Source of the DNA: Bacillus_CJ salitolerans
Lineage (GTDB): Bacteria; Bacillota; Bacilli; Bacillales; SA4
DNA: 64,000 bases
Reading direction: 5' to 3'
Assembly (NCBI RefSeq): GCF_042680805.1
Contig: NZ_JBHUEM010000003.1
Coordinates: forward strand, 1-64,000
The position numbers and the translations under genes are program-made. The notes under the pieces are model-generated. The model saw nothing but the letters and a program-made list of their open reading frames with translations, was not told the DNA's origin and searched no databases. Below are positions 15,582-23,667 of this stretch, in pieces (the stretch's first letter is position 1; each line of letters starts with the position of its first letter).

Positions 15582-16100
15582 ATGATTAATTTTACTATGC
15601 TCATCATATTAACCATTTGTCTATTTACTGACTTAAGAGAAAGGAAAATATATAATATCGTCATTTTTCCAGCTCTAGTAGTAGCCATTGGTTCCAATGC
15701 TTGGATGGATGGTTTATCTGGACTATGGTTTAGTGTTACTGGCTTTGTTGTGGGATTTATGATTCTGTTAATCCCTTACTTTATGGGGGGAATGGGTGCT
15801 GGAGATGTGAAGCTGTTAGCACTTATTGGAGCGTTAAAGGGAGTCATGTTTGTGCTAACAACAGCCATCTTTATGGCCATTATAGGCGGAGTCATGGGCG
15901 TATTGATCCTCTTATTTAGAAAAGGGGCTATAAAGAGAATAAAGTCCATTCTGTTTTCAGCAGCCTGTATTAAGATGGGAATGAAAATCCCATTAATGAT
16001 TGACAAAGATGGGTTAAAAACCACTTATCCATATGGAGTGGCAATAGTAGGAGGAGCCATCATAAGCTTACTTAATAGAGAGTGGGTGCTTTTATGGTAA
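15582..16100 (+). CDS. tadV: TadV/CpaA prepilin peptidase
   Basis: A 172-aa integral membrane aspartic peptidase (A24 family) that processes Flp prepilins. Both catalytic aspartates are visible: TDLRERKIYN near the N-terminus (about residue 13) and GAGDVKLLALIGALKG (the GxGD motif, about residue 69). Several hydrophobic helices surround them. The short form without the methylase domain is typical of Tad systems. It starts at the ATG at 15582 with a modest AGAGG ribosome binding site and overlaps tadE by a few bases. Confidence 0.93.
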   Translation: MINFTMLIILTICLFTDLRERKIYNIVIFPALVVAIGSNAWMDGLSGLWFSVTGFVVGFMILLIPYFMGGMGAGDVKLLALIGALKGVMFVLTTAIFMAIIGGVMGVLILLFRKGAIKRIKSILFSAACIKMGMKIPLMIDKDGLKTTYPYGVAIVGGAIISLLNREWVLLW

Positions 16101-16477
16101 GAAACGAAAAGGGCCAATCATTAGTAGAAACCGCACTAGTGTTACCCATATTATTGCTTCTTATAGTAGGTATCATTGATTTTGGTAGAGTTCTCTATTT
16201 TTATTCACATCTTCAGTTAGCGACTCAGGAAACAGCAAGATTAGGCGGATTGGGGAAAACGGACATCGAAATAACAGACTTTGCTCGAGATTATATAGAC
16301 ATAGGTGATCCAGCACAATTATCAATAACAATTACACCAAATCAAGCTTCTCGTACCTCTGGTGATTATGTCACGGTAAATCTTGAATTTCCTGTCACAC
16401 TAATCACACCTATCATCTCAAGTCTGGTTCCGAATCCAGTTCGCATTCATGCTGACTCAACCATACGTGTAGAGTGA
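16094..16477 (+). CDS. tadE: TadE-like pseudopilin/pilus assembly protein
   Basis: A 127-aa protein with KGQSLVETALVLPILLLLIV: a prepilin-like Gly then Glu+5 type motif (QSLVE) and a hydrophobic helix at residues 12-32, followed by DFGRVLYFYSHLQLATQETAR as in TadE proteins. The frame opens at a GTG at 16082; the ATG at 16094 overlapping the tadV stop is taken as the start. It is likely processed by TadV and located in the membrane as a minor pseudopilin. Confidence 0.88.
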   Translation: MVRNEKGQSLVETALVLPILLLLIVGIIDFGRVLYFYSHLQLATQETARLGGLGKTDIEITDFARDYIDIGDPAQLSITITPNQASRTSGDYVTVNLEFPVTLITPIISSLVPNPVRIHADSTIRVE

Positions 16478-16486
16478 GGGAATACG

Positions 16487-17404
16487 ATGAAAAAGATACT
16501 TAGTAGATTAATAGAGAAAGAAAATGGAACTGCACTAATTTTAGTATCAGTTGCCATGCTAGGGTTATTAGCAATGACAGGACTTGTCATTGATGGAGGT
16601 TCATTATATGTCACGAAAAGTCATCTTCAAAAAACAGCAAATGCAGCCGCGTTATCAGGTGCTCAAAAGTTAATAGAGGGTGAAATAGCTGTAAGAGGGA
16701 TAGTAGAGGAAGTACTTCATTTCCATAAGGAGCAAACTAGTTTACAAAGTATTTCCATTCAAGAGGAGGATCTGGTGAGACTTTCTCTGGAGAAAAAAGT
16801 AGATTTGTCCTTTGCTTCTTTACTTGGCATGGAACAAGCACCTGTTCAAGCAACAGCTTCAGCAGAAGTTGGAATAATGGGACAAGCCAAGGGGGCAGTT
16901 CCACTTGGAATTGATGAACGATTTGAACTTGAACTATACGAAGAATACGAGCTTAAAACAGATACGTCTGGAGTTGACCACGGCTGGTTCGGAATATTAG
17001 CACTTGGCGGACCAGGAGCAGCTACGTACTATGATAATTTCATGAATGGCTATCAGCATGAAATTAGGGTTGGCGATATAATTGAAACTCAAACTGGTAA
17101 TGTAGCAGGAAAGACTCGGGACGCTGTTAAAGAACGGATTGATAATTGTCCATACACATTAGAAACAGCGATTGATAAAAAGTGCTCAAGAATTATATTA
17201 GTCCCTGTGTATCAAGCATACGATACGTCAGGTGGACAAATAAAGAAAGTGATGGTAAAAGGATTTGCGTACTTTTATTTAACTAAGCCTGTATCTGGCA
17301 AAGATACGTCGGTACATGGGATGTTTATTAAAATGACTGGACCCGGAAAAATAGATGAATCAGCTGCAAGTAGAGGGGCATTTAGTATAAGACTGACAGA
17401 GTAG
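16487..17404 (+). CDS. TadG-like Flp pilus assembly protein
   Basis: A 305-aa membrane-anchored, mainly extracytoplasmic protein. The N-terminus carries ENGTALILVSVAMLGLLAM, then a short loop into TGLVIDGGSLYVTKSHLQKT and ANAAALSGAQKL, characteristic of the putative Tad/TadG-like N-terminal domain. The remainder is a soluble domain without recognised motifs apart from the paired cysteines CPYTLETAIDKKC. It is shorter than proteobacterial TadG and lacks a clear von Willebrand domain. It lies 9 nt after tadE and 10 nt before cpaB. Confidence 0.82.
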   Translation: MKKILSRLIEKENGTALILVSVAMLGLLAMTGLVIDGGSLYVTKSHLQKTANAAALSGAQKLIEGEIAVRGIVEEVLHFHKEQTSLQSISIQEEDLVRLSLEKKVDLSFASLLGMEQAPVQATASAEVGIMGQAKGAVPLGIDERFELELYEEYELKTDTSGVDHGWFGILALGGPGAATYYDNFMNGYQHEIRVGDIIETQTGNVAGKTRDAVKERIDNCPYTLETAIDKKCSRIILVPVYQAYDTSGGQIKKVMVKGFAYFYLTKPVSGKDTSVHGMFIKMTGPGKIDESAASRGAFSIRLTE

Positions 17405-17414
17405 GTGAACAAGC

Positions 17415-18107
17415 ATGAGATCAAAAGTTATTTTACTATTAGCGATTGTAATGGGAGGTATCACGACCTTCTTATTCTTTAATTACATGAAGCAATTTGA
17501 CACAGAAGTAGTTATGAGTGAAGCAATGGTAGAGATTGTAGTCGCAAAAGAGAGAATCCCGGCTAATTCAAAACTAAACGGAACATTAATCGAGTTAAGG
17601 GAAGTACCAGAGAAAGGGTTACATCCACAGGTTATTACAGATTTATCATACTTGGAAGGAAAATATGTCACTTCTCCTATCGAAGCAGGAGAGCCTTTAT
17701 TAGAACATCGCGTTCAAACAGAATTAGAGGAACAAATATTTGTTTCAAGAAAAGTGAAAGATGGTTATCGAGCCGTTTCAGTTGGTGTAAATTTCGTCCA
17801 ATCCATTTCTAATTTGATTGAACCAGAGGATTTCGTGGACGTTGTGTTTAGTGAGGAGATAAGTACAAATCCTAGAGTAGTAGAAACAACTCAAATTCTT
17901 CAAAAGGCAAGAGTTTTAGCAGTTGGTCGAAAGCTTATTGCTGCATCAGATACGACAGAGGAATATGTGGAATATTCGTCTGTTACTCTTGAACTACAAC
18001 CTATAGATGCAGTAAAGCTAATAAACGCTTCTGAACGAGGCAATATTCAATTTACACTTCATACAAGACTTCAACCAGTAAAGAGTCCTCCCGAATCAAA
18101 GGAGTGA
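17415..18107 (+). CDS. cpaB: CpaB/RcpC Flp pilus assembly protein (SAF domain)
   Basis: A 230-aa protein with one N-terminal transmembrane helix (VILLLAIVMGGITTFLFF). A SAF-like domain follows (VVAKERIPANSKLNGTLIEL, with ITSPIEAGEPL-like sequence) and then an RcpC/CpaB region, DGYRAVSVGVNFVQSISNLI and EPEDFVDVVF. In Gram-negative Tad systems CpaB interacts with the outer-membrane secretin. In this Gram-positive organism a periplasm or cell-wall spanning role is inferred. It starts at an ATG with GTAGGTG upstream. Confidence 0.88.
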   Translation: MRSKVILLLAIVMGGITTFLFFNYMKQFDTEVVMSEAMVEIVVAKERIPANSKLNGTLIELREVPEKGLHPQVITDLSYLEGKYVTSPIEAGEPLLEHRVQTELEEQIFVSRKVKDGYRAVSVGVNFVQSISNLIEPEDFVDVVFSEEISTNPRVVETTQILQKARVLAVGRKLIAASDTTEEYVEYSSVTLELQPIDAVKLINASERGNIQFTLHTRLQPVKSPPESKE

Positions 18108-18126
18108 GAGGATAGAGGTGAAAAAT

Positions 18127-18975
18127 ATGGGTCAACAATTAGAACAACATGAGTCGAACAACGAAAAACGCGGAGAGTTTATTGCTGTTTGCAGTGCAAA
18201 GGGTGGAATTGGTCGAACTCTCTTAAGCGTGAATCTTGCAGTTGCCCTTTGTAAAAAAAATATACGTATAGGTGTTATGGATGGTGACTTTCAATTCGGA
18301 GACGTAAGTCTTGCTATGGATTTACAATCTACTTTTACAATAAAAGACGTCATTCAAGAATTGGAACGTTTAGATGAATATACGTTAGCAAGCTATTTAT
18401 CTCATCATGAGAGTGGTGTAAGGATATTAGCAGCCCCAGAAAAACCAGAATTTGCAGATCTTGTTACAGAACGTACACTAGAAAAAATAATCCCTTTACT
18501 CCTGAAGCAGCATGAATATGTGATAGCAGATACTGGAGTAGGTCTGCAAGATAAAGGATTACACATTTTAGAGAAAGCAGATCAAATTCTCATCGTAACA
18601 AATTTAGAAATGGCAACATTAAAAAATACAAAATCGATGCTTGATACATTGGATATGCTCGGACTTAGAGAAAAGGTCCGACTTGTTGTCAATCGAGCCA
18701 CAATGGAAAGTGTGATACAAGCAACAGATGTAGCTGATATTCTTGGAGAGGAAGAACCAATTTTCATTCCAAACGATTTTCAAATAGCTTCTCAGTCTTT
18801 AAATATCGGGATACCTTTTGTGATGAATCATGGGAAAACAGAAATCGCTAAATCCATTTTTAAAATGGCAGAGCAAATTTCTTCGAGAAGAGAAATTTCC
18901 ATCATCAAAACGAAAGGTCCGTCGTTACTTACAAAGCTATTTACAAGGAAGCGTTTAAAGGAGGAAGTAGAATGA
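18127..18975 (+). CDS. cpaE: CpaE/TadZ-type ParA-like ATPase
   Basis: A cytoplasmic ParA/MinD superfamily protein of about 282 aa that in Tad systems positions the pilus machinery. The deviant Walker A reads AKGGIGRTLLSVNLAVAL: the usual lysine of KGGxGKT is arginine. MDGDFQFGDVSLAMDLQ follows, then the Walker B-like VIADTGVGL. The receiver-like N-terminal domain of CpaE is absent. The frame opens at a GTG at 18118; AGGTG fits the ATG at 18127 with 6-nt spacing. It overlaps tadA by 4 nt (ATGA). Confidence 0.87.
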   Translation: MGQQLEQHESNNEKRGEFIAVCSAKGGIGRTLLSVNLAVALCKKNIRIGVMDGDFQFGDVSLAMDLQSTFTIKDVIQELERLDEYTLASYLSHHESGVRILAAPEKPEFADLVTERTLEKIIPLLLKQHEYVIADTGVGLQDKGLHILEKADQILIVTNLEMATLKNTKSMLDTLDMLGLREKVRLVVNRATMESVIQATDVADILGEEEPIFIPNDFQIASQSLNIGIPFVMNHGKTEIAKSIFKMAEQISSRREISIIKTKGPSLLTKLFTRKRLKEEVE

Positions 18976-20411
18976 GTCTATTGAAGAAATTAGAAGAAAA
19001 ACATAAACACCAGATGGACTCAACCCAAGTCGAAATAGAAGAGGAATTATTTCCTACGAAAGCCCCTAAGAAAGACTTGTTAACTGCGTTTCGAGAATCA
19101 AAACGTTCGGAATCAACTACTCACCAACATGTAAAAACGGCAAAACCACCTATAAACAAACATCAAGAATTAAAAAGTCGTCTCCATAAACAAATTATCG
19201 CTGAAATGAAGGACGATAATGTGGAGGAAATTATCCCTAGATTAGACGCGATGGCAATCGAAATCATAAAGGAAGATGAATCGTTTCGAGGGAAAATAGA
19301 TCGAAAGAAAGTGGTAGATGAGTTAATTAATGACTTAACAGGGTTCGGTCCTATCAATCCGTTGTTAATGGATGAAGAAGTTTCCGAGGTTATGGTGAAT
19401 GGACCAAACCATGTTTATGTAGAAAGAAATGGGAAGATTGAGTTGACAGACGTACTGTTTAGAGACCATGAACATGTCATGAATGTGATTGAAAAAATTG
19501 TGTCGCCAATTGGCCGTCGAATTGATGAGAGCAGTCCGATGGTTGATGCGCGGCTTCCTGATGGCTCTCGTGTGAATGCGATTATACCTCCGCTTGCATT
19601 AAATGGACCAACCATTACAATTCGGAAATTTTCCAAGGACCCTTTTACGATAGAGAACTTAATTCAGTTTGGTACTGTTACGAGAGAGATGGCTATTTTT
19701 CTCGAAGCGTGTGTAAAAGCTAATTTAAATATATTTGTTTCAGGAGGGACTGGTTCTGGTAAAACGACAACCCTTAATGTCCTTTCAAATTTCATACCAA
19801 ATGATCAGCGCATAGTAACGATAGAGGATGCAGCAGAACTTCAATTAGGTCAGGAACATGTCATTTCATTGGAATCAAGACCACCTAACATTGAGGGAAA
19901 GGGTGGAATTACGATACGTGATCTTGTCAGAAATTCACTTCGTATGAGACCGGATCGGATTGTGATTGGAGAAGTTCGTGGAGGAGAGGCTCTTGATATG
20001 CTTCAAGCTATGAACACTGGTCATGATGGATCACTCGCAACAGGTCACTCCAATAGCCCTAGAGATATGATTGCCCGTTTAGAGACTATGGTGCTTCTTG
20101 CTGGGGTAGAATTACCTGTTCGGGCAATTCGGGAGCAAATTGCAGGAGCCGTTGATCTTATTATTCAACAAACACGACTAAAGGATGGTTCACGGAAAAT
20201 CGTAAACATTACCGAAGTACAAGGACTAGAAGGAGATGTCATTGTACTTCAAGATATTTTTACTTTTCGTCAAGAAGGAATTGATGCAAAAGGAAAAATC
20301 ATGGGAAGCCTTGTTCCGACTGGCGTTCGTCCGAAGTTTTATGAGATGTTAGAAACGTCAGGTATTTTTATTCCGACAAGCGTGTTCATTGAAGGAGAGG
20401 AGTGGACCTGA
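18972..20411 (+). CDS. tadA: TadA/CpaF secretion ATPase
   Basis: A 479-aa hexameric type II/IV secretion ATPase that powers Flp pilus extension (and probably retraction). Motifs: Walker A GGTGSGKTTT (about residue 258), ASP-box-type TIEDAAELQL, Walker B IVIGEVRGGEALDML, and the His-box TGHDGSLATGHSN. A long, poorly conserved N-terminal region (1-80) precedes the core, as in CpaF. It is coupled to cpaE by an ATGA overlap and to tadB by a one-base overlap of stop and start. Confidence 0.95.
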   Translation: MSLLKKLEEKHKHQMDSTQVEIEEELFPTKAPKKDLLTAFRESKRSESTTHQHVKTAKPPINKHQELKSRLHKQIIAEMKDDNVEEIIPRLDAMAIEIIKEDESFRGKIDRKKVVDELINDLTGFGPINPLLMDEEVSEVMVNGPNHVYVERNGKIELTDVLFRDHEHVMNVIEKIVSPIGRRIDESSPMVDARLPDGSRVNAIIPPLALNGPTITIRKFSKDPFTIENLIQFGTVTREMAIFLEACVKANLNIFVSGGTGSGKTTTLNVLSNFIPNDQRIVTIEDAAELQLGQEHVISLESRPPNIEGKGGITIRDLVRNSLRMRPDRIVIGEVRGGEALDMLQAMNTGHDGSLATGHSNSPRDMIARLETMVLLAGVELPVRAIREQIAGAVDLIIQQTRLKDGSRKIVNITEVQGLEGDVIVLQDIFTFRQEGIDAKGKIMGSLVPTGVRPKFYEMLETSGIFIPTSVFIEGEEWT

Positions 20412-21373
20412 TGAAATGGTATTTGTCATCGTTAGTGATGTTTTCTTCCTTTCTATTTTTTATCGCCATTCTTCAAATCATTTTTTTATCCAATAGCCGG
20501 CTTGAAAAACGAATGAAGCATTATTTATCTATTCAAGAAAAGAAGTTATTAGACCGAAAAAAGTTTAACCTTCTTGTCCAGCTTCAATTAACAAAGCAGA
20601 AAATACGTAAACAAGTCTTATCAAAAGATAATAATCATCGCTTGCAGACTGAAATTGATCGAGCAGGCCTGCCGTTAAAACCAGAGGAATATGTGATGTT
20701 CCAGTGGATCATAACAGCGTTCTCTGGGGGACTGCTTTTACTGATCTCAGGTAACATCGTTTTCTTACTTATCGGTGGTGTTTTAGGTTTTTTTGCTCCA
20801 AAGATGTACTTGAAAAGACTGCAGAAAAAACGGATTGTTGCCTTTAATGAAAGTCTAGCTGATATGATAACAACAGTCGTAGGATCTCTAAGAGCAGGCT
20901 TTAGCTTTCCACAAGCATTAAAAACAGTAGTAGAGGAAGCTCATTCACCCATCAAAGAAGAAATGGAAACGGTGCTTCGTGAAATGCAATATGGAAGCAG
21001 TATTGATGAAGCGCTGCATGCACTAAAAGAGAGAATGCCCTCTGAGGACTTAGACCTTATGATCCAAGCCATAGTCATTCAACGTCAGGTTGGTGGAAAC
21101 TTAGCTACCGTTCTAGATAAGATTGTCGAAACGATACGAGACCGTACGAAGATTCAACGACAAATTGTAACCTTAACTGCCCAAGGACGTCTTTCAGGTA
21201 TAGTCATTGGCCTACTTCCTATTATTCTTGCATGTATTCTTTATCTTATTGAGCCCAATTATATTGGAACACTGTTTACCAATCCCATTGGCTTAATCAT
21301 GCTAGGTGCTGGGTTAGTATCAGGGACTATTGGATTTATATGTATAAAGAAACTTACCACAATTGAGGTGTAA
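20411..21373 (+). CDS. tadB: TadB inner-membrane platform protein
   Basis: A 320-aa GspF/T2SSF-type membrane protein. The T2SSF domain lies around residues 150-290 (FNESLADMITTVVGSLRAGF and RQVGGNLATVLDKIVETIRD). Transmembrane segments are at the N-terminus, near residues 95-130 and at the C-terminus. The ATG at 20411 overlaps the tadA stop codon and is 8 nt after GGAGTG. An upstream in-frame GTG at 20402 is less well spaced. It pairs with TadC as the platform for the TadA ATPase. Confidence 0.93.
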   Translation: MKWYLSSLVMFSSFLFFIAILQIIFLSNSRLEKRMKHYLSIQEKKLLDRKKFNLLVQLQLTKQKIRKQVLSKDNNHRLQTEIDRAGLPLKPEEYVMFQWIITAFSGGLLLLISGNIVFLLIGGVLGFFAPKMYLKRLQKKRIVAFNESLADMITTVVGSLRAGFSFPQALKTVVEEAHSPIKEEMETVLREMQYGSSIDEALHALKERMPSEDLDLMIQAIVIQRQVGGNLATVLDKIVETIRDRTKIQRQIVTLTAQGRLSGIVIGLLPIILACILYLIEPNYIGTLFTNPIGLIMLGAGLVSGTIGFICIKKLTTIEV

Positions 21374-21376
21374 GCG

Positions 21377-22306
21377 ATGTTGTTTTTTACCTTTTTCTTA
21401 ACTATTACATTTATCGTCTATGCCATCCTTGTCTTTCAACATGAAAGAAAAGAACGGGTAAAACGCAGAATCTCGTTAGTCTTTGATAGAAATTCAAATT
21501 CCGAGTCATCTTACGAGGATCCCCCAAATGCTGAAGTGACACCGTCCTTATTCCAGCGGATGTTAAAACCCATTTGGCGTGAATTTAAAAAAGGTTTTAA
21601 GAAAAAAATACCTGGAGAAAAAGAGGCAAAAATTGAGATTAAGCTTTTGCAGGCTGGAAACCCCTTTGGTATGACTCCTGTTGAATACAGGTTAGTTCAA
21701 ATTGCTATATTCATTTTGTTTCCTTTCCTAGCTATTGGATATGGGGTACTCCTAGGTTTTGGAACAGGTGGGTTAACGTTCATGGTTTTTACTTCTCTTG
21801 CAGCCTCTTGGGTATTACCGAACATGTATCTAAGGCAAAAAATTAAAAAAAGATATCAACTTGCTGTACGTGAACTTCCAGATGTACTAGATCTGTTGAC
21901 GGTTAGCTTAGAGGCAGGCTTAGGTTTTGACTCAGCGTTAAGTAAATTAGTGTCTAAAAAGGAAGGAGTGTTAGCAAGTGAGTTTCATCGATGTTTAGAA
22001 GAAATTCGTCTTGGAAAAACAAGAAGAGAGGCTCTATCAGGTATTCGTGAGCGATTAGCAGTCGATGAGATAAAGGTCCTCATAAGCAGTATCATTCAAG
22101 CAGAAAAACTTGGAATTGGTATGGTGCAGGTTCTCAGAATTCAATCAGCTGAGGTTAGAGATCAACGGAAACAAAGAGCTGAGGAAGAGGCCATGAAAGC
22201 ACCAATTAAAATGCTCTTCCCACTTGTACTTTTTATCTTTCCGAGCTTATTTATTGTATTATTAGGACCAGCTATCATTCAATTTCTTCAAACCTTTAAG
22301 CAGTGA
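21377..22306 (+). CDS. tadC: TadC inner-membrane platform protein
   Basis: A 309-aa second T2SSF-type platform protein. LPDVLDLLTVSLEAGLGFDS and IIQAEKLGIGMVQVLRIQSA are the typical T2SSF elements, with four hydrophobic segments around residues 3-20, 105-150 and 275-300. It starts 3 nt after tadB with GAGGTG upstream. It is the last gene of the pilus operon; the stop codon is part of the terminator stem. Confidence 0.93.
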   Translation: MLFFTFFLTITFIVYAILVFQHERKERVKRRISLVFDRNSNSESSYEDPPNAEVTPSLFQRMLKPIWREFKKGFKKKIPGEKEAKIEIKLLQAGNPFGMTPVEYRLVQIAIFILFPFLAIGYGVLLGFGTGGLTFMVFTSLAASWVLPNMYLRQKIKKRYQLAVRELPDVLDLLTVSLEAGLGFDSALSKLVSKKEGVLASEFHRCLEEIRLGKTRREALSGIRERLAVDEIKVLISSIIQAEKLGIGMVQVLRIQSAEVRDQRKQRAEEEAMKAPIKMLFPLVLFIFPSLFIVLLGPAIIQFLQTFKQ

Positions 22307-22326
22307 TCTATATGTCACTGCTTTTT
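22298..22326 (+). terminator. Terminator of the Tad operon
   Basis: AAGCAGTGA (22298-22306) and TCACTGCTT (22315-22323) form a 9-bp stem followed by TTT. The tadC stop codon lies in the left arm. Confidence 0.88.
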
Positions 22327-22400
22327 GAATGGAGGAATTTTTATCTCGTTGCTCGAAATGATATAGTGAACAAAACACCGGAAAAGGGGTTAACCTAGTG

Positions 22401-23300
22401 ATGAAATTTGTAACAGCAAAAACAGGTAGCGACAAACCATTCATTGGTCTTGTGATCGAAAAAACAATCCTCCATATACAAAAGGCTGAATTCTCATTAA
22501 CTGGTGAATCATGGGTTCCTGACAGCCTAGTTGAAGCCATTGATATGGGAGAATTATTTATTAGTCGGATAAAGGAAATTGTTCAACATATTCCTTCATT
22601 ACAGGAACATTTCTTCTATGAACTTGACAGTGTTCAACTTCTATCACCTATCCCAAAACCTAGAAAAAATATAATATGCGTAGGAAAAAACTATGCTGAC
22701 CACGCTATTGAGATGGGAAGTGCTGCTGACATCCCAGAAGATATCATTATCTTTACAAAAGCACCTACTACTGTCATTGGGCATAAAGGAATCGTACTTA
22801 ATCACAGTGGGATAACTAATCAGCTCGATTATGAAGGAGAATTAGCGATCGTTATTGGCAAAGAAGGGATAGGAATTCCTGAGGACCGAGCGAAAGAATA
22901 TATATTCGGCTATACCATCCTTAATGATATAACTGCGCGCGATTTACAAGCTAAGCACAAGCAGTTTTTTCTTGGCAAAAGCTTGGATACTACATGTCCC
23001 ATTGGTCCTTGGATTGTGCACTCCTCCCATATTGAGGATCCTAATAACTTACATATTGCTACATGGATCAATGGAGAAAAGCGTCAAGACTCGAATACGC
23101 AAAATTGTATCTTTTCAATTGAAAAGATTATTTCGATTTTATCAAGAGGGATGACCCTACAGCCTGGAGACATTATAGCAACTGGAACTCCTGCAGGTGT
23201 AGGGAAAGGGTTTAAACCTCCAAAGTTTCTGAAACCTGGTGATATTATGGAAGTAACTGTAGAAGGAATTGGAACGCTGCGAAATAAAATTGAAGGGTAA
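22401..23300 (+). CDS. yisK: YisK-like fumarylacetoacetate hydrolase family enzyme
   Basis: A 299-aa protein with the FAH fold in its C-terminal 200 residues. NIICVGKNYADHAIEMG and LDYEGELAIVIGKEG carry the metal-binding acidic residues, then NDITARDLQ and KSLDTTCPIGPWIV, GDIIATGTPAGVGKG. The N-terminal lid domain is weakly conserved. B. subtilis YisK has been reported to decarboxylate oxaloacetate and to interact with the Mbl cytoskeleton; the same is inferred here. A GTG at 22398 directly precedes the ATG at 22401; either may be used. It is single-gene and precedes a long hairpin. Confidence 0.9.
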   Translation: MKFVTAKTGSDKPFIGLVIEKTILHIQKAEFSLTGESWVPDSLVEAIDMGELFISRIKEIVQHIPSLQEHFFYELDSVQLLSPIPKPRKNIICVGKNYADHAIEMGSAADIPEDIIIFTKAPTTVIGHKGIVLNHSGITNQLDYEGELAIVIGKEGIGIPEDRAKEYIFGYTILNDITARDLQAKHKQFFLGKSLDTTCPIGPWIVHSSHIEDPNNLHIATWINGEKRQDSNTQNCIFSIEKIISILSRGMTLQPGDIIATGTPAGVGKGFKPPKFLKPGDIMEVTVEGIGTLRNKIEG

Positions 23301-23307
23301 TATCGTT

Positions 23308-23343
23308 ACAAACTAGGAGAAACGTTGGTTTCTCTTAGTTTGT
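23308..23343 (+). other. 16-bp hairpin after yisK
   Basis: ACAAACTAGGAGAAAC (23308-23323) and GTTTCTCTTAGTTTGT (23328-23343) pair with a single G-U around GTTG, just after the yisK stop codon. No U-run follows on either strand, so it is either a transcript-stabilising 3' hairpin or a non-canonical terminator. Confidence 0.6.
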
Positions 23344-23416
23344 AGAAAAACCCTCAATGTTCGAAAGGGAGTTCACAATCAAATCTCATTAAAATAGCCC
23401 AAAGCCTCCTTCTCAA

Positions 23417-23503
23417 AGACATTTCACCCGGCAAAGCGCCTCAAAATGTCTAAGAGAACCCCTATCAAAGACATTTCACCCGCCAAAGCGCCTCAAAATG
23501 TCT
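23417..23503. repeat. Two tandem stem-loop repeats, 52-bp period
   Basis: Two units (23417-23451 and 23469-23503) share AGACATTTCACCCG, AAAGCGCCTCAAAATGTCT. Each unit is itself an imperfect palindrome (AGACATTT with AAATGTCT, and GGC with GCC inside). They fill the gap between yisK and rocD. They are non-coding and possibly a small mobile or RNA-structured repeat. No function is assigned. Confidence 0.8.
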
Positions 23504-23599
23504 ATGAGACCCCTTCCCTCTCACGGAAATATTGGGATGTTCCTCCTTTGTTTCTAGAATAAATGAGGTATACGATACAACCACCGTATATTGTATTAG

Positions 23600-23637
23600 A
23601 AAGTAAAAAAATGGCTGTCGAGACTTTCTCGACAGCC
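23600..23637 (-). terminator. Terminator of rocD
   Basis: On the minus strand GGCTGTCGAGA, a 3-nt loop, TCTCGACAGCC, then ATTTTTTTAC. A perfect 11-bp stem and U-run lie 31 nt after the rocD stop codon. Confidence 0.95.
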
Positions 23638-23667
23638 TGAGGAATGACGCTAGTTTCCCACTTCTCA

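Noticed and set aside
23308..23343. Hairpin after yisK as a classical terminator
   Set aside because: No U-run follows on either strand, so it is listed only as a hairpin.
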